DNA of 64,000 nt. It comes from Falsiroseomonas oleicola (GTDB lineage Bacteria; Pseudomonadota; Alphaproteobacteria; Acetobacterales; Acetobacteraceae). The notes under the pieces are model-generated. The model was not told the DNA's origin. It saw nothing but the letters and a program-made list of their open reading frames with translations, and did no database searches. Below, piece by piece: positions 53,589 through 62,262 of the stretch (its first letter is position 1; each line of letters begins with the position of its first letter). The DNA is taken from positions 62,001 to 126,000 of the forward strand of contig NZ_JAERQM010000009.1 in assembly GCF_019029495.1 (NCBI RefSeq). The letters run 5' to 3'. Both the position numbers and the translations under genes were made by a program.

Positions 53589-55196
53589 TCACGCCTGGTA
53601 TCGCAGCATGCCGCCGACCACGGTGGCCTTCACCTGCGTGCCGGCAATGTCCTCCCCATTCAGCACGTCGCGGTCGAGCACGATGCAATCGGCCAGCTTG
53701 CCGACCTCCAACGAACCCTTGTCCCGCTCCTCCCGCTGCGCCCAGGCGCCGAGGCTGGTGTAGGCGCGGATTGCCTCCAGCGGGGTGATGGCCTGGGAGG
53801 CCTCGAGGTCGGCGCCGCCGGTGGTGCGGCGGGTGACCATGGCGGCCATGGCAGTCCAGGGGGAGACGCGACATACCGCAAAATCGGAATGGCCGGGGGC
53901 GGGGATGCCGGCATCAATCAGGCTGCGATGCGGCCACATATGGCGCATGGCCTCCTGCCCCCTATTGGCGACATAGGCCTCTCCCAATTCATCCATGAAG
54001 CCTGTGGCGGAACTGTCCACGAATTTTCCTCGGGCCAGTCGCGCGAGGATCTTGGGCGTGACGTAGCAGCAGTGCTCGACACGCATGCGGTGATCCGCCA
54101 CGGGATGCGCGGCGAGGGCGGCCTCCATCACATCGAGCGCGAAGTCGATGCCGCGATCGCCGACACCCTCGATCATCACCTGCAAGCCGGCCTTGTGCGC
54201 GGCCGTGGCGCGCTGGATCAGGTCGTCCTTTTCATAGAGCAGCATGCCGGTATTCGGCACAGGCTCGCCCGGCACCGGCGTGCCGCGATAGGGGTCCCAA
54301 TAGGCAGCGGTGCGCCCGCTGGTCGAGCAATCCGGGCACCACTCCACGCCGATCATCCGCAAAAAGTCGTCGCCGAAGCCGGATTGGATGCCGGCGGCGA
54401 TCAGCGCCGGCACCAGCGGCTCGTCGCGGCCGGAGGCGATGATGCCCATGCGCATCCGCCATGTCCCGTCCCGCCGCATCTGCTGATAGGCGCGGATCGC
54501 CTTCGTGGGCGTCAGCGAATTGGCCACCGAGGTAATGCCGGCGGCGAGGCACTGGTCCTGCACCTGCTCCATGCCCTCGGCGATATCGGCCTCGCTGTCC
54601 TGGTCGTGCAGGGCGTTGAGGAAGACATGCGCCGCCGTCTCCCGAACCAGGCCGGTGAAGGCGCCATCGGCACCGCGGTCGAAGCGGCCGAAGGCGGGGT
54701 CGGGGGTGTCCCGGGTCACGCCGCAGGCGGCGAAGGCGGCGGAATTGGCCAGGCCGAGATGGCCATCGGTGCGCAGGATGAAGATGGGCCGGCCGAGGCT
54801 GGCGGCATCCAGCTCCGCCAGCGTCGGATAGCCGCCGGAGGCGCGTTCGTTCAGCCGGTAGAAGGCACACCACTGGCCCGGCGCCGCCTGCTGGCAGCGG
54901 GCGCGGATGCGGGCGAGCAGCGCGTCGCGCGTCGCCACATGCTCCGGCGAGACCAGCGTCCAGGTCCGCAGCCGCAGCGCATAGGCATCCGGATGCGCGT
55001 GGCTGTCGACGATGCCGGGCAGCACGCGGCGGCCCTCGGCGTTCAGGATTTTTGTCTGCGGCCCGGCGAGGTCGCGCAGGCTGTCATCGCCCAGCGCGAC
55101 GATGCGGCCGTTGAGGGAGGCCAGCGCGCTGTACTCGGTGGCCGCCGCATCCATGCTGGCGATGCGGGCGTTGAGCAGCAGGAAATCGGGGCTCAC
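53589..55196 (-). CDS. YtcJ-like metal-dependent amidohydrolase
   Basis: A 535-residue amidohydrolase of the YtcJ/N-acyl-hydrolase group. GIVDSHAHPDAYALRLRT carries the first metal-binding His pair, HRMRVEHCCYVTPKILARLA the second, and HSDFAVCRVSPWTAM a later metal/substrate segment. The N-terminal strands (FLLLNARIASMDAAATEY) and C-terminal GSLEVGKLADCIVLDRDVL close the composite sheet. GTG start at 55196 overlaps the FAD oxidase stop by 3 bases. With that oxidase, it likely deals with an N-acyl or ring amine derived from the same substrate. Confidence 0.85.
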   Translation of the reverse strand: MSPDFLLLNARIASMDAAATEYSALASLNGRIVALGDDSLRDLAGPQTKILNAEGRRVLPGIVDSHAHPDAYALRLRTWTLVSPEHVATRDALLARIRARCQQAAPGQWCAFYRLNERASGGYPTLAELDAASLGRPIFILRTDGHLGLANSAAFAACGVTRDTPDPAFGRFDRGADGAFTGLVRETAAHVFLNALHDQDSEADIAEGMEQVQDQCLAAGITSVANSLTPTKAIRAYQQMRRDGTWRMRMGIIASGRDEPLVPALIAAGIQSGFGDDFLRMIGVEWCPDCSTSGRTAAYWDPYRGTPVPGEPVPNTGMLLYEKDDLIQRATAAHKAGLQVMIEGVGDRGIDFALDVMEAALAAHPVADHRMRVEHCCYVTPKILARLARGKFVDSSATGFMDELGEAYVANRGQEAMRHMWPHRSLIDAGIPAPGHSDFAVCRVSPWTAMAAMVTRRTTGGADLEASQAITPLEAIRAYTSLGAWAQREERDKGSLEVGKLADCIVLDRDVLNGEDIAGTQVKATVVGGMLRYQA

Positions 55197-56515
55197 GCCG
55201 CGATCCTGTCGATATGGTCCCGCAGACGGTACCATCCGCCGACGAACGGCAGGAACCAGGGCGAGCCCGTATAGGTCGGCCTGGTCGGGAAATTGAGCCC
55301 GTCCAGCGCGAAGCGCTCATTCGCCGCGCCGGCCAGTTTCAGCGCGACATTGTGGCCGAGCCAGGTGGCCATGGCGACGCCGCTGCCCTGGCAGCCGGCG
55401 GCGAAATGCACGCCGTCCTGCACGCCGATATGCGGCAGGTAGTCGAAGGTGAAGGCCACATAGCCGGTCCAGGCATGGGTGATTTTTGTCCCCGCCAGTT
55501 CCGGGAAGGCGGCGGTCATGTAGCCGTGCAGGGTCGGCGCCGATTGCTCCGCCGTCGCCGCCCGGAAGCTGGCCCGCCCGCCCCAGAGCACCCGCTTGCC
55601 GTCTGGAGACGGCCGAAAATAGTTCAGCACGCGCTTGCTGTCCGAGATCATGCGGCGGCCCGGGAACAGCCGGTCCATCGTCTCCGCCGGCAATTCCTCG
55701 GTGGCGATGATGTAGGAATTCAGCGGGATCAGCCGGCGCGCCAGCCAGGGCAGGGCGGTGCCGCGCGGGTCCTTGGAATAGCCGTTGGTGGCGACCAGCA
55801 CCGCATCCGCGCGCAGCTCGCCCTTGTCGGTGGCCAGCCGGAAGCCGCTGCCCTCCTGCTTCACGCCGGTCACACGCACGCCATCGACCAGCCGGGCGCC
55901 GGCCTTCTCCGCCGCCGCGGCCAGGCCGCGCGCATATTTGCCAGGATGCAGGCTGCCGGTCGCCGCGGCGGCCATGCCGCCGTGGTAATGGTCACTCCCC
56001 AAAAATTCGCGCTGGCGCGACTTCGGCACCATCTCCGTCGGCAGGCCGGTCAGCTCCGCGATCCAATCGGCCTTTTCCGCCATGGCGCGGTAGTGCCCGG
56101 GCGACCAGGCGGCGGCATAGCGGCCGCAGCGGACATAGTCGCAGTCGATCCCCTCCCGCGCGATGGTCTCCTCGATGAAGGGGAAGGAGGCGGCGGCGGC
56201 GGCGGTGATGCGGCGCGCCTCCTCCGCCCCATAGGTTGCCTCCAGCCCCGTGGAGGCCACCTTCAGCCCGCCCGAGACCATGCCGCCGTTGCGGGAGGAG
56301 GCGCCCCAGCCGATGCGCTCGGCATCGATCACCGTCACCTCATGCCCCAGCCGCCGCAGCGTCAGCGCGGCGGAGAGGCCGGCATAGCCGCCGCCGACGA
56401 TGGCGACCGCGGTGCGGTCGGGCAGGCTGTTGTCGCGGTCCGGCGGTTCGGCGGCTTCCCACCACCAGGGGCGCGCCTTGAACGCGGGAGCGAAGATCGG
56501 ATGAAGATCAGTCAT
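55193..56515 (-). CDS. FAD-binding amine oxidase (PuuB/DAO family)
   Basis: A 440-residue D-amino-acid-oxidase-type flavoprotein related to gamma-glutamylputrescine oxidoreductase. AVAIVGGGYAGLSAALTLRR binds FAD near residue 35, followed by IGWGASSRNGGMVSGGLK, the family's GASSRNGG region that holds flavin. The C-terminal GVHFAAGCQGSGVAMATWLG and HAWTGYVAFTFDYLPHIG complete the fold. It oxidises secondary amines or gamma-glutamyl polyamines. ATG at 56515 selected because it begins MTDLHPIF. Divergent from a polyamine-type transporter with 110 bases between, a combination that suggests a shared substrate. Confidence 0.87.
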   Translation of the reverse strand: MTDLHPIFAPAFKARPWWWEAAEPPDRDNSLPDRTAVAIVGGGYAGLSAALTLRRLGHEVTVIDAERIGWGASSRNGGMVSGGLKVASTGLEATYGAEEARRITAAAAASFPFIEETIAREGIDCDYVRCGRYAAAWSPGHYRAMAEKADWIAELTGLPTEMVPKSRQREFLGSDHYHGGMAAAATGSLHPGKYARGLAAAAEKAGARLVDGVRVTGVKQEGSGFRLATDKGELRADAVLVATNGYSKDPRGTALPWLARRLIPLNSYIIATEELPAETMDRLFPGRRMISDSKRVLNYFRPSPDGKRVLWGGRASFRAATAEQSAPTLHGYMTAAFPELAGTKITHAWTGYVAFTFDYLPHIGVQDGVHFAAGCQGSGVAMATWLGHNVALKLAGAANERFALDGLNFPTRPTYTGSPWFLPFVGGWYRLRDHIDRIAA

Positions 56516-56625
56516 TGCCGTGGCGCGCGTCCCGCTGTTCACTTGCTGCACAGCGAGAGGTTCCCGCCGGAGACGCTCCGGATCAAGGGACCCGATTGGG
56601 GCATCATCAAAAAGGGGATCTGGGT

Positions 56626-57732
56626 ATGCAAAGCTTCCAGCAGGACTGCGTCGAACTGGCGCTGGAAAAGTTTCGGCGGGGCGAGATCAGCCGGCGCGGG
56701 CTGATGGCGGGGCTCGCCGCGCTGGGCGCGGCGGCGGCATTGCCCGACCCGGCGCAGGCCCAGGCCGCGCAGCGTCTGGTGATGGTGAACTGGGGCGGCA
56801 TCGCCAACCAGGGCTTCGGCAACAACTACGGCAAGCCCTTCGAGGCGGCGAATCCGGGCGTGACGGTGGTGCAGGACAGCACCGGGCCTTCCGCCGGGCG
56901 CATCCGCTCCATGGTCGAATCGGGCCGGGTCACCTGGGACCTCTGCGACAGCTCCGCCACCTCGGCCTTTCTGCTGGGCGGGATGAACCTGCTGAACCCG
57001 GTGGATTACAGCGTGGTCGACCGCGCCAATGTCATCGGCCCGACCTTCGCGCTGGAACATGGCGCCGCGCCGTATTCCTTCAGCAGCGTACTGGTCTATG
57101 ACAGCAGCAAGTTCGCCACGGCGCCGACCGGCTGGGCGGATTTCTGGGACCTTCAGAAATTCCCTGGCACCCGCCTGCTGCGGCGCGATGCCGCCGGCGC
57201 GCTGGATGCGGCGCAGATGGCGCTGGGCAAGGACATCGCCAGCCTCTACCCGCTCGATATCCGCGCCTGCCTCGCCAAGGTGCGGGAAATCCGGCGCAGC
57301 CTGGTCTTCTGGACCAGCGGATCCGAGTCGGAGCAGTTCATCCGCACGGGTGAGGCGGTGATGGGCCAGATCTGGCACACCCGCGCCAAGGTGCTGGAAG
57401 CGGAGAGCAACGGCCGGTTCAAGTTCATCTGGAACCAGGGCATCCTGCAGCCGGGCATCTTCGTCAGCCCGCGCGGCAATCCGGGCGGCGCGCTGGCGCA
57501 GCGGCTGCTGGCCTCGATGCTGGCGAATGCGGCGGGGCAGGTGGAGTTGCTGAAGCTGATGGGCAACGGCCCGACCAACCCGAATGCCGCGGCGCTCGTG
57601 CCGGAGGAATTCAAGAAGTACAACCCGACCGAACCCGCCAATGCCCGGGTCCAGGTGGCGCAGGATGGCCGCTGGTGGGGGCAGAATTATGCCCAGGCCA
57701 ATGCGGACTATATCGACATGGTCACCGGCTGA
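56626..57732 (+). CDS. Spermidine/putrescine-type ABC transporter substrate-binding protein (PotD-like)
   Basis: A 368-residue binding protein. A Tat signal peptide is clear (SRRGLMAGLAALGAAAALP, cleavage near AQAQ) after a 20-residue soluble head. The mature protein starts QRLVMVNWGGIANQGFGNN, with typical PotD/PotF parts TWDLCDSSATSAFL, and ANVIGPTFALEHGAAPYS. ATG at 56626 has AAGGGGA about 10 bases upstream. It leads an operon with a 2-hydroxyacid dehydrogenase, an aldolase, an ATPase and two permeases. The ligand may be a polyamine-like or other small cation, given the divergent FAD amine oxidase. Confidence 0.86.
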   Translation: MQSFQQDCVELALEKFRRGEISRRGLMAGLAALGAAAALPDPAQAQAAQRLVMVNWGGIANQGFGNNYGKPFEAANPGVTVVQDSTGPSAGRIRSMVESGRVTWDLCDSSATSAFLLGGMNLLNPVDYSVVDRANVIGPTFALEHGAAPYSFSSVLVYDSSKFATAPTGWADFWDLQKFPGTRLLRRDAAGALDAAQMALGKDIASLYPLDIRACLAKVREIRRSLVFWTSGSESEQFIRTGEAVMGQIWHTRAKVLEAESNGRFKFIWNQGILQPGIFVSPRGNPGGALAQRLLASMLANAAGQVELLKLMGNGPTNPNAAALVPEEFKKYNPTEPANARVQVAQDGRWWGQNYAQANADYIDMVTG

Positions 57733-57790
57733 GGGCAGGAATGCTGCGGTGCGGCAAAGCCGCACCGCAAGCTGCGTGACAAGGGGTTCC

Positions 57791-58732
57791 ATGCCGACGA
57801 TCCTGGTGAAATCCGGTGGCGAGGCCGCCATGCCGGAATGGCAGCGGCATTTCGCCGAATTCGCCCCTGGCCTCGATGTGCGCTGGTGGGGCGATGCCGG
57901 CGTGGCGCCGGAGCAGGTGGACTACGTGCTGGTCTGGGACCCGGAGCCGGGGCGGATCGGCCGCATGCCGAACCTCAAGCTGATCTTCGGCACCGGGGCG
58001 GGCGTGGACTTCATCACCGCCGATCCGGACCTGCCGAAGCATCTGCCGCTGCTGCGCATGGCCACCAAGGGTTCCACCCAGCGGATGGGCGAATTCGTCT
58101 GCTGGGCGGCGCTGTCGCTGCTGAAGGATGCGCGCAGGGTCGCGCTGAACCAGGCGGCGGCGCGGTGGAAGTTCTTCGAACCGGAATTCACCGCGCGCGA
58201 AAGCACCATCGGCGTCATGGGCCTGGGCAATATGGGCAGCCGCGCGGCGGTGATGCTTCAGGGCCTGGGCTTTCCCGTGCGCGGCTGGTCGCGCAGCCGC
58301 AAGGACCTGCCGGGCGTGACCTGCTTCGCGGGTGCCGAGGAATTCGACGCCTTCCTGGCGGAGACGAAGATCCTGGTCTGCCTGCTGCCCGCCACGCCGG
58401 AGACGCAGGGCATTCTGGGCGCGCCCTTGCTGCAAAAGCTGCCGAAGGGCGCGGGCCTGGTGAATGTCGGCCGCGGCAGCCACCAGAAGCTCGGGGACAT
58501 CATCGCGGCGCTCGATTCCGGTCATCTCTCCGGCGCCGTGCTCGATGTGTTCGAGAAGGAACCGCTGCCGGCGGAAAGCCCCGCCTGGGCGCATCCGAAG
58601 ATCATCGTGACGCCGCACATCGCCAGCCTGCCGAGCCGGCGGGAACGCGCCGAATATGTGGCGGCCGCGATCGCCGATCACGCCGCGGGCCGTCCGCTTC
58701 CCAATCTCTACGACCACGCACGAGGTTACTGA
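57791..58732 (+). CDS. D-isomer-specific 2-hydroxyacid dehydrogenase (GhrA-like)
   Basis: A 313-residue dehydrogenase of the glyoxylate/hydroxypyruvate reductase A group. The NAD-binding loop is GVMGLGNMGSRAAVML near residue 140, the catalytic Arg is in LVNVGRGSHQKL (about 228), the Glu in DVFEKEPLP (about 257) and the His in VTPHIASLPSRRE (about 280). It would reduce glyoxylate, hydroxypyruvate or a similar alpha-keto acid. AAGGGG just before the ATG at 57791 supports the start. The stop and the aldolase ATG overlap (TGATG). Confidence 0.9.
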   Translation: MPTILVKSGGEAAMPEWQRHFAEFAPGLDVRWWGDAGVAPEQVDYVLVWDPEPGRIGRMPNLKLIFGTGAGVDFITADPDLPKHLPLLRMATKGSTQRMGEFVCWAALSLLKDARRVALNQAAARWKFFEPEFTARESTIGVMGLGNMGSRAAVMLQGLGFPVRGWSRSRKDLPGVTCFAGAEEFDAFLAETKILVCLLPATPETQGILGAPLLQKLPKGAGLVNVGRGSHQKLGDIIAALDSGHLSGAVLDVFEKEPLPAESPAWAHPKIIVTPHIASLPSRRERAEYVAAAIADHAAGRPLPNLYDHARGY

Positions 58733-59502
58733 TGGCGCTTCCCGCCGCTCCCACCCGCCCCGATCCGGACCATGTGCCGACCGAGCAGGAGCTGCGGGAG
58801 GATCTGGCCGCCGCCTACCGGCTGATCGCGCTGCATGGCATGACCGACCTGGTCTTCACCCATCTTTCGGTGCGGGTGCCAGGCGAAGGCCACAGGTTCC
58901 TGGTCAATCCCTACGGGTTGTTGTTCGAGGAAATCACCGCCTCCTCCCTCGTGCTGGTGGATGCGGAGGGGGCGCCGAAACAGGCGACCACCTGGCCGGT
59001 GAATCCTGCCGGCTTCGTCATCCATTCCGCCGTGCATCTCGGCGCGCCGAATGCGAATTGCGTGATGCACACGCATACCTTGGCCGGGATGGCGGTGGCG
59101 GCACAGAAGGGCGGGCTGCTGCCGCTGAACCAGATGATGATGGAATTCATGGGCCGCGTCGCGATCCATGACTATGAAGGCGTCGCCGCCGACGACAATC
59201 TGTCGGAGCGTGAGCGGCTGGTGCAGGACCTCGGCGACAAGCCGGCGATGATTTTGCGCAACCACGGCCTGCTGACGGTGGGGCACACCGTGGCGGAGGC
59301 CTTCTACTGGATGTGGTATCTGGAACAGTCCTGCCGCATCCAGATCGCCGCGCAATCCTCCGGCGCGCCCCTGGCCGTCGCCTCCGACGCCACGGTGGAG
59401 CGCACCCGCAAGCAGTTCAGCACCGGCCCGACCAAGGGCTGGCTGCCCTGGCAGGCGCTGCGGCGAAAGCTGGACCGCGAGCAGCCGGACTACCGCGCAT
59501 GA
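58732..59502 (+). CDS. Class II aldolase/adducin family protein
   Basis: A 256-residue class II aldolase. The fold begins EDLAAAYRLIALHGMTDLVFTHLSVR; zinc ligands are His-His in CVMHTHTLAGMAV and a third His in LRNHGLLTVGHTV. Family members cleave or epimerise sugar phosphates or other hydroxy-keto acids; the substrate is not clear. Together with the dehydrogenase it suggests that the transported compound carries a hydroxy-acid side chain. It overlaps the ATPase gene by 4 bases. Confidence 0.87.
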   Translation: MALPAAPTRPDPDHVPTEQELREDLAAAYRLIALHGMTDLVFTHLSVRVPGEGHRFLVNPYGLLFEEITASSLVLVDAEGAPKQATTWPVNPAGFVIHSAVHLGAPNANCVMHTHTLAGMAVAAQKGGLLPLNQMMMEFMGRVAIHDYEGVAADDNLSERERLVQDLGDKPAMILRNHGLLTVGHTVAEAFYWMWYLEQSCRIQIAAQSSGAPLAVASDATVERTRKQFSTGPTKGWLPWQALRRKLDREQPDYRA

Positions 59503-60593
59503 GCGGCGCCACCGGCCATGCCCTGGCGATCGAGCGGCTGAGCAAGCGCTATGGCAGCTTCACCGCCGTCGCCGATGTCTCGCTCGCCGTGGGGCAGGGG
59601 GAGTTCCTGACCCTGCTGGGGCCTTCGGGCAGCGGCAAGACCACCATCCTGATGTGCATCGCCGGCTTCGTCGCGCCCAGCGAGGGCGCCATCCGCCTCG
59701 ATGGCCGCGACATCACCGCTTTGCCGCCGGAACGCCGCGACTTCGGCATGGTGTTCCAGGGCTATGCGCTGTTCCCGCATATGACGGTCGCGGAGAACGT
59801 CGCCTTCCCGCTGCGCGTCCGCAAGCTGGGTGCGGCGGAGCGGGAGGCGAAGGTGCGCGCGGCGCTGGACCTGGTGCAGCTTTCCGCCTTCGGTGACCGC
59901 CTGCCGCGCCAGCTTTCCGGCGGCCAGCAGCAGCGCGTGGCGCTGGCCCGCGCGCTGGTGTTCGAACCGGCGCTGCTGCTGCTGGACGAGCCGCTATCCG
60001 CGCTCGACAAGAAGCTGCGCGCCGAATTGCAGGACGAGTTGAAGGCGCTGCACCGCCGCATCGGCCGCACCTTCGTCAATGTGACGCATGACCAGGAGGA
60101 GGCGCTGTCCCTGTCGGACCGCGTCGCCATCCTCAACCATGGCAAGCTGATCCAGCAGGGCGCGCCGGCCGAGCTGTATGAGCGGCCCGCGACGCGCTTC
60201 GTCGCCGACTTCCTCGGCAAGTCCAACTTCCTGCACGGCACGGTGCGGGAGGTTTTCGCGGGCGGATTCGCCATCGGCGCCGGCAGCACGCGGGTGGTGA
60301 CCGCCGCCGCCGATTCGCCGCCGCTCGGCAGCCAGGTGCTGCTCAGCCTGCGTCCGGAGAAGATGGCGCTGCTGGCGGAGGGCGAGACGGCGGAGAACAG
60401 CGTGACCGGCATCATCGAGAGCTGGTCCTATCTCGGCGCCGGCTATGCGCTGAACGTCGCGGTGCCGGATTTCGGCACGCTGCGCATCACGCTCTCCACA
60501 TGGAACGCCCCGATCGCGCCGCGGGAAGGCCTGGCGCTGCGCCTCGGCTGGAGTGCTGCGGCCAGCGTGCCCGTGCTGGACGACGCGCCATGA
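59499..60593 (+). CDS. Polyamine-type ABC transporter ATP-binding protein (PotA-like)
   Basis: A 364-residue ATPase with a TOBE domain. Walker A GPSGSGKTT near residue 42, Q-loop MVFQGYALFPHMTVAENV, signature LSGGQQQRVALARAL, Walker B LLLLDEPLSALDKKLR, H-loop His in THDQEEALSLSDR. The C-terminal about 120 residues (VLLSLRPEKMALLAEG, GYALNVAVP) form the TOBE region that senses or regulates transport. It overlaps both neighbours by 4 bases. Confidence 0.92.
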   Translation: MSGATGHALAIERLSKRYGSFTAVADVSLAVGQGEFLTLLGPSGSGKTTILMCIAGFVAPSEGAIRLDGRDITALPPERRDFGMVFQGYALFPHMTVAENVAFPLRVRKLGAAEREAKVRAALDLVQLSAFGDRLPRQLSGGQQQRVALARALVFEPALLLLDEPLSALDKKLRAELQDELKALHRRIGRTFVNVTHDQEEALSLSDRVAILNHGKLIQQGAPAELYERPATRFVADFLGKSNFLHGTVREVFAGGFAIGAGSTRVVTAAADSPPLGSQVLLSLRPEKMALLAEGETAENSVTGIIESWSYLGAGYALNVAVPDFGTLRITLSTWNAPIAPREGLALRLGWSAAASVPVLDDAP

Positions 60594-61429
60594 TCCGGCG
60601 GCAGGATGCCGGTTGGTGGCTGCTGATCCTGCCGGCCTTCCTGCTGATGACGGCCTTCTATGTCGCGCCCATCGCGCAGGTGCTGGCAATATCCTTCACC
60701 GAGCCGACGCCGGGCCTGGGCAATTACGAACGGCTTTTCACCAGTGACAGCGTGCAGCGGGTCATCATCACCACGCTGCGCATCTGCCTCATCACCACGG
60801 CGCTGTCGCTGCTGCTGGGCTATGTGCTGTCCTATCGCATCGCATTGTCCAGCCCTTCGGCGCAGCGCTGGTGGATTCTGGCGGTGCTGGTGCCGCTGTG
60901 GATTTCCGTGCTTGTGCGCGCCTTCGCCTGGGTGACGCTGCTGCGCCGGCAGGGGCTGGTGAATGAGACGCTGATGGCGACCGGCGTCATCACCGAACCG
61001 CTCGCGCTGGTCTGGAACGAATTCGGCATCATCGTCGGCATGGTGCACTACATGGTGCCCTATGCCGTGCTGCCGATGCTGGCCAGCATGCGGGAGATCG
61101 ACCCGCGACTGCTGGCTGCCGCGCGCGGTCTGGGCGCCAGCCGCTTCACCATCTTCGGCCGCATCTTCCTGCCGCTGTCGCTGCCGGGGCTGCTGGCGGC
61201 GGGTCTGCTGGTCTTCATCTTCTCGCTCGGCTTCTACATCACCCCGGCGCTGCTCGGCGGTGGCCGCACGCTGATGGTGGCGGAATGGATCGGGTTGCAG
61301 ATCCTGGATCTGCTGCGCTGGGGGCTGGGGACCATGATGGCGACGATGCTGGTCGTCGCCATCCTGACGACGCTGGCGGTCTTCGCCCGCGTCGTCGATC
61401 TGCGGCGCATCTTCGGAGGTGGGGCATGA
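60590..61429 (+). CDS. Polyamine-type ABC transporter permease (PotB-like)
   Basis: A 279-residue permease with six helices (first WWLLILPAFLLMTAFYVAPI). The EAA loop that docks the ATPase is MREIDPRLLAAARGLGASRFTIFGRIFLP, typical of PotB/PotH. It overlaps the ATPase gene by 4 and the next permease by 4 bases (ATGA), as expected of a strictly co-translated transporter. Confidence 0.92.
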   Translation: MIRRQDAGWWLLILPAFLLMTAFYVAPIAQVLAISFTEPTPGLGNYERLFTSDSVQRVIITTLRICLITTALSLLLGYVLSYRIALSSPSAQRWWILAVLVPLWISVLVRAFAWVTLLRRQGLVNETLMATGVITEPLALVWNEFGIIVGMVHYMVPYAVLPMLASMREIDPRLLAAARGLGASRFTIFGRIFLPLSLPGLLAAGLLVFIFSLGFYITPALLGGGRTLMVAEWIGLQILDLLRWGLGTMMATMLVVAILTTLAVFARVVDLRRIFGGGA

Positions 61430-62211
61430 TGACGCACCAGCCCGGGCCCTTCGCCCGCATCTCCGCCGGCGTGGTGGCGCTGTATCTGCTGCTGCCGATC
61501 AGCATCATCATCCCGGTCTCGATGACCGACCAGCGCTTCCTGTCCCTGCCGAAGGAGGCGCTGTCGCTTCAGCATTATGCGACGGTGCTGACCTCCCCCG
61601 AATGGCTGGCCTCGATCTGGCAATCCTTCCTGATCGCCATCGCGGCGACCGCCATCGCCGTGATCGCCGGCACGCTCTGCGCCATCGGCTGCTGGCGCCT
61701 GTCGCGGCGGAGCACGGACCTGATCCGGGCGCTGATGCTGCTGCCGATCATCATCCCCTCCATCGTCTATGCCATCGGCCTGTATCGCTACTTCGCGGGG
61801 CTCGATCTGCTGGACCGCTTCATGGGGGTGGCGCTGGCGCACGGGGTCACCGGCATCCCCTATGTCGTCATCACCGTCTCCACCGCGCTGGCCGCCTTCG
61901 ACCCGAGGCTGGAACAGGCGGCGCGGGGCATGGGGGCCTCGCTGATGCAGACGCTGCGCTGGGTGATCCTGCCGCGCATCACGCCGGGCATCCTCTCCGG
62001 CGGGATTTTTGCGTTCATTCATAGCTGGGACGAGCTGGTGATCGTTTTGTTCATCGCCTCCCGCGACGTCTTCACCCTGCCGCGACGTATCTGGGACGGC
62101 ATCAACGAGAACCTGGACCCCGCCATGGCGGCGGTGGCCGTGCTGCTGGTGGTCTTCACCACGGGGCTGCTGCTGCTGGACCTGATGCTGCGCCGGCGCC
62201 GGGCGGAGTAG
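61426..62211 (+). CDS. Polyamine-type ABC transporter permease (PotC-like)
   Basis: A 261-residue second permease (first helix ISAGVVALYLLLPISIIIPVS). EAA loop: FDPRLEQAARGMGASLMQTLRWVILPRITPGI. The C-terminal IPYVVITVSTAL and DELVIVLFIASRDVFTLPRRIWDG segments match PotC/PotI. ATG at 61426 overlaps the preceding stop; a second ATG one codon later is equivalent. Last transporter gene; hflX starts 51 bases after it and is probably independent. Confidence 0.91.
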   Translation: MMTHQPGPFARISAGVVALYLLLPISIIIPVSMTDQRFLSLPKEALSLQHYATVLTSPEWLASIWQSFLIAIAATAIAVIAGTLCAIGCWRLSRRSTDLIRALMLLPIIIPSIVYAIGLYRYFAGLDLLDRFMGVALAHGVTGIPYVVITVSTALAAFDPRLEQAARGMGASLMQTLRWVILPRITPGILSGGIFAFIHSWDELVIVLFIASRDVFTLPRRIWDGINENLDPAMAAVAVLLVVFTTGLLLLDLMLRRRRAE

Positions 62212-62262
62212 CGCCATGGGCGCGTAGAGGCTTTCCGGCGCCATCCGTGCTAGGTCCCCGCC

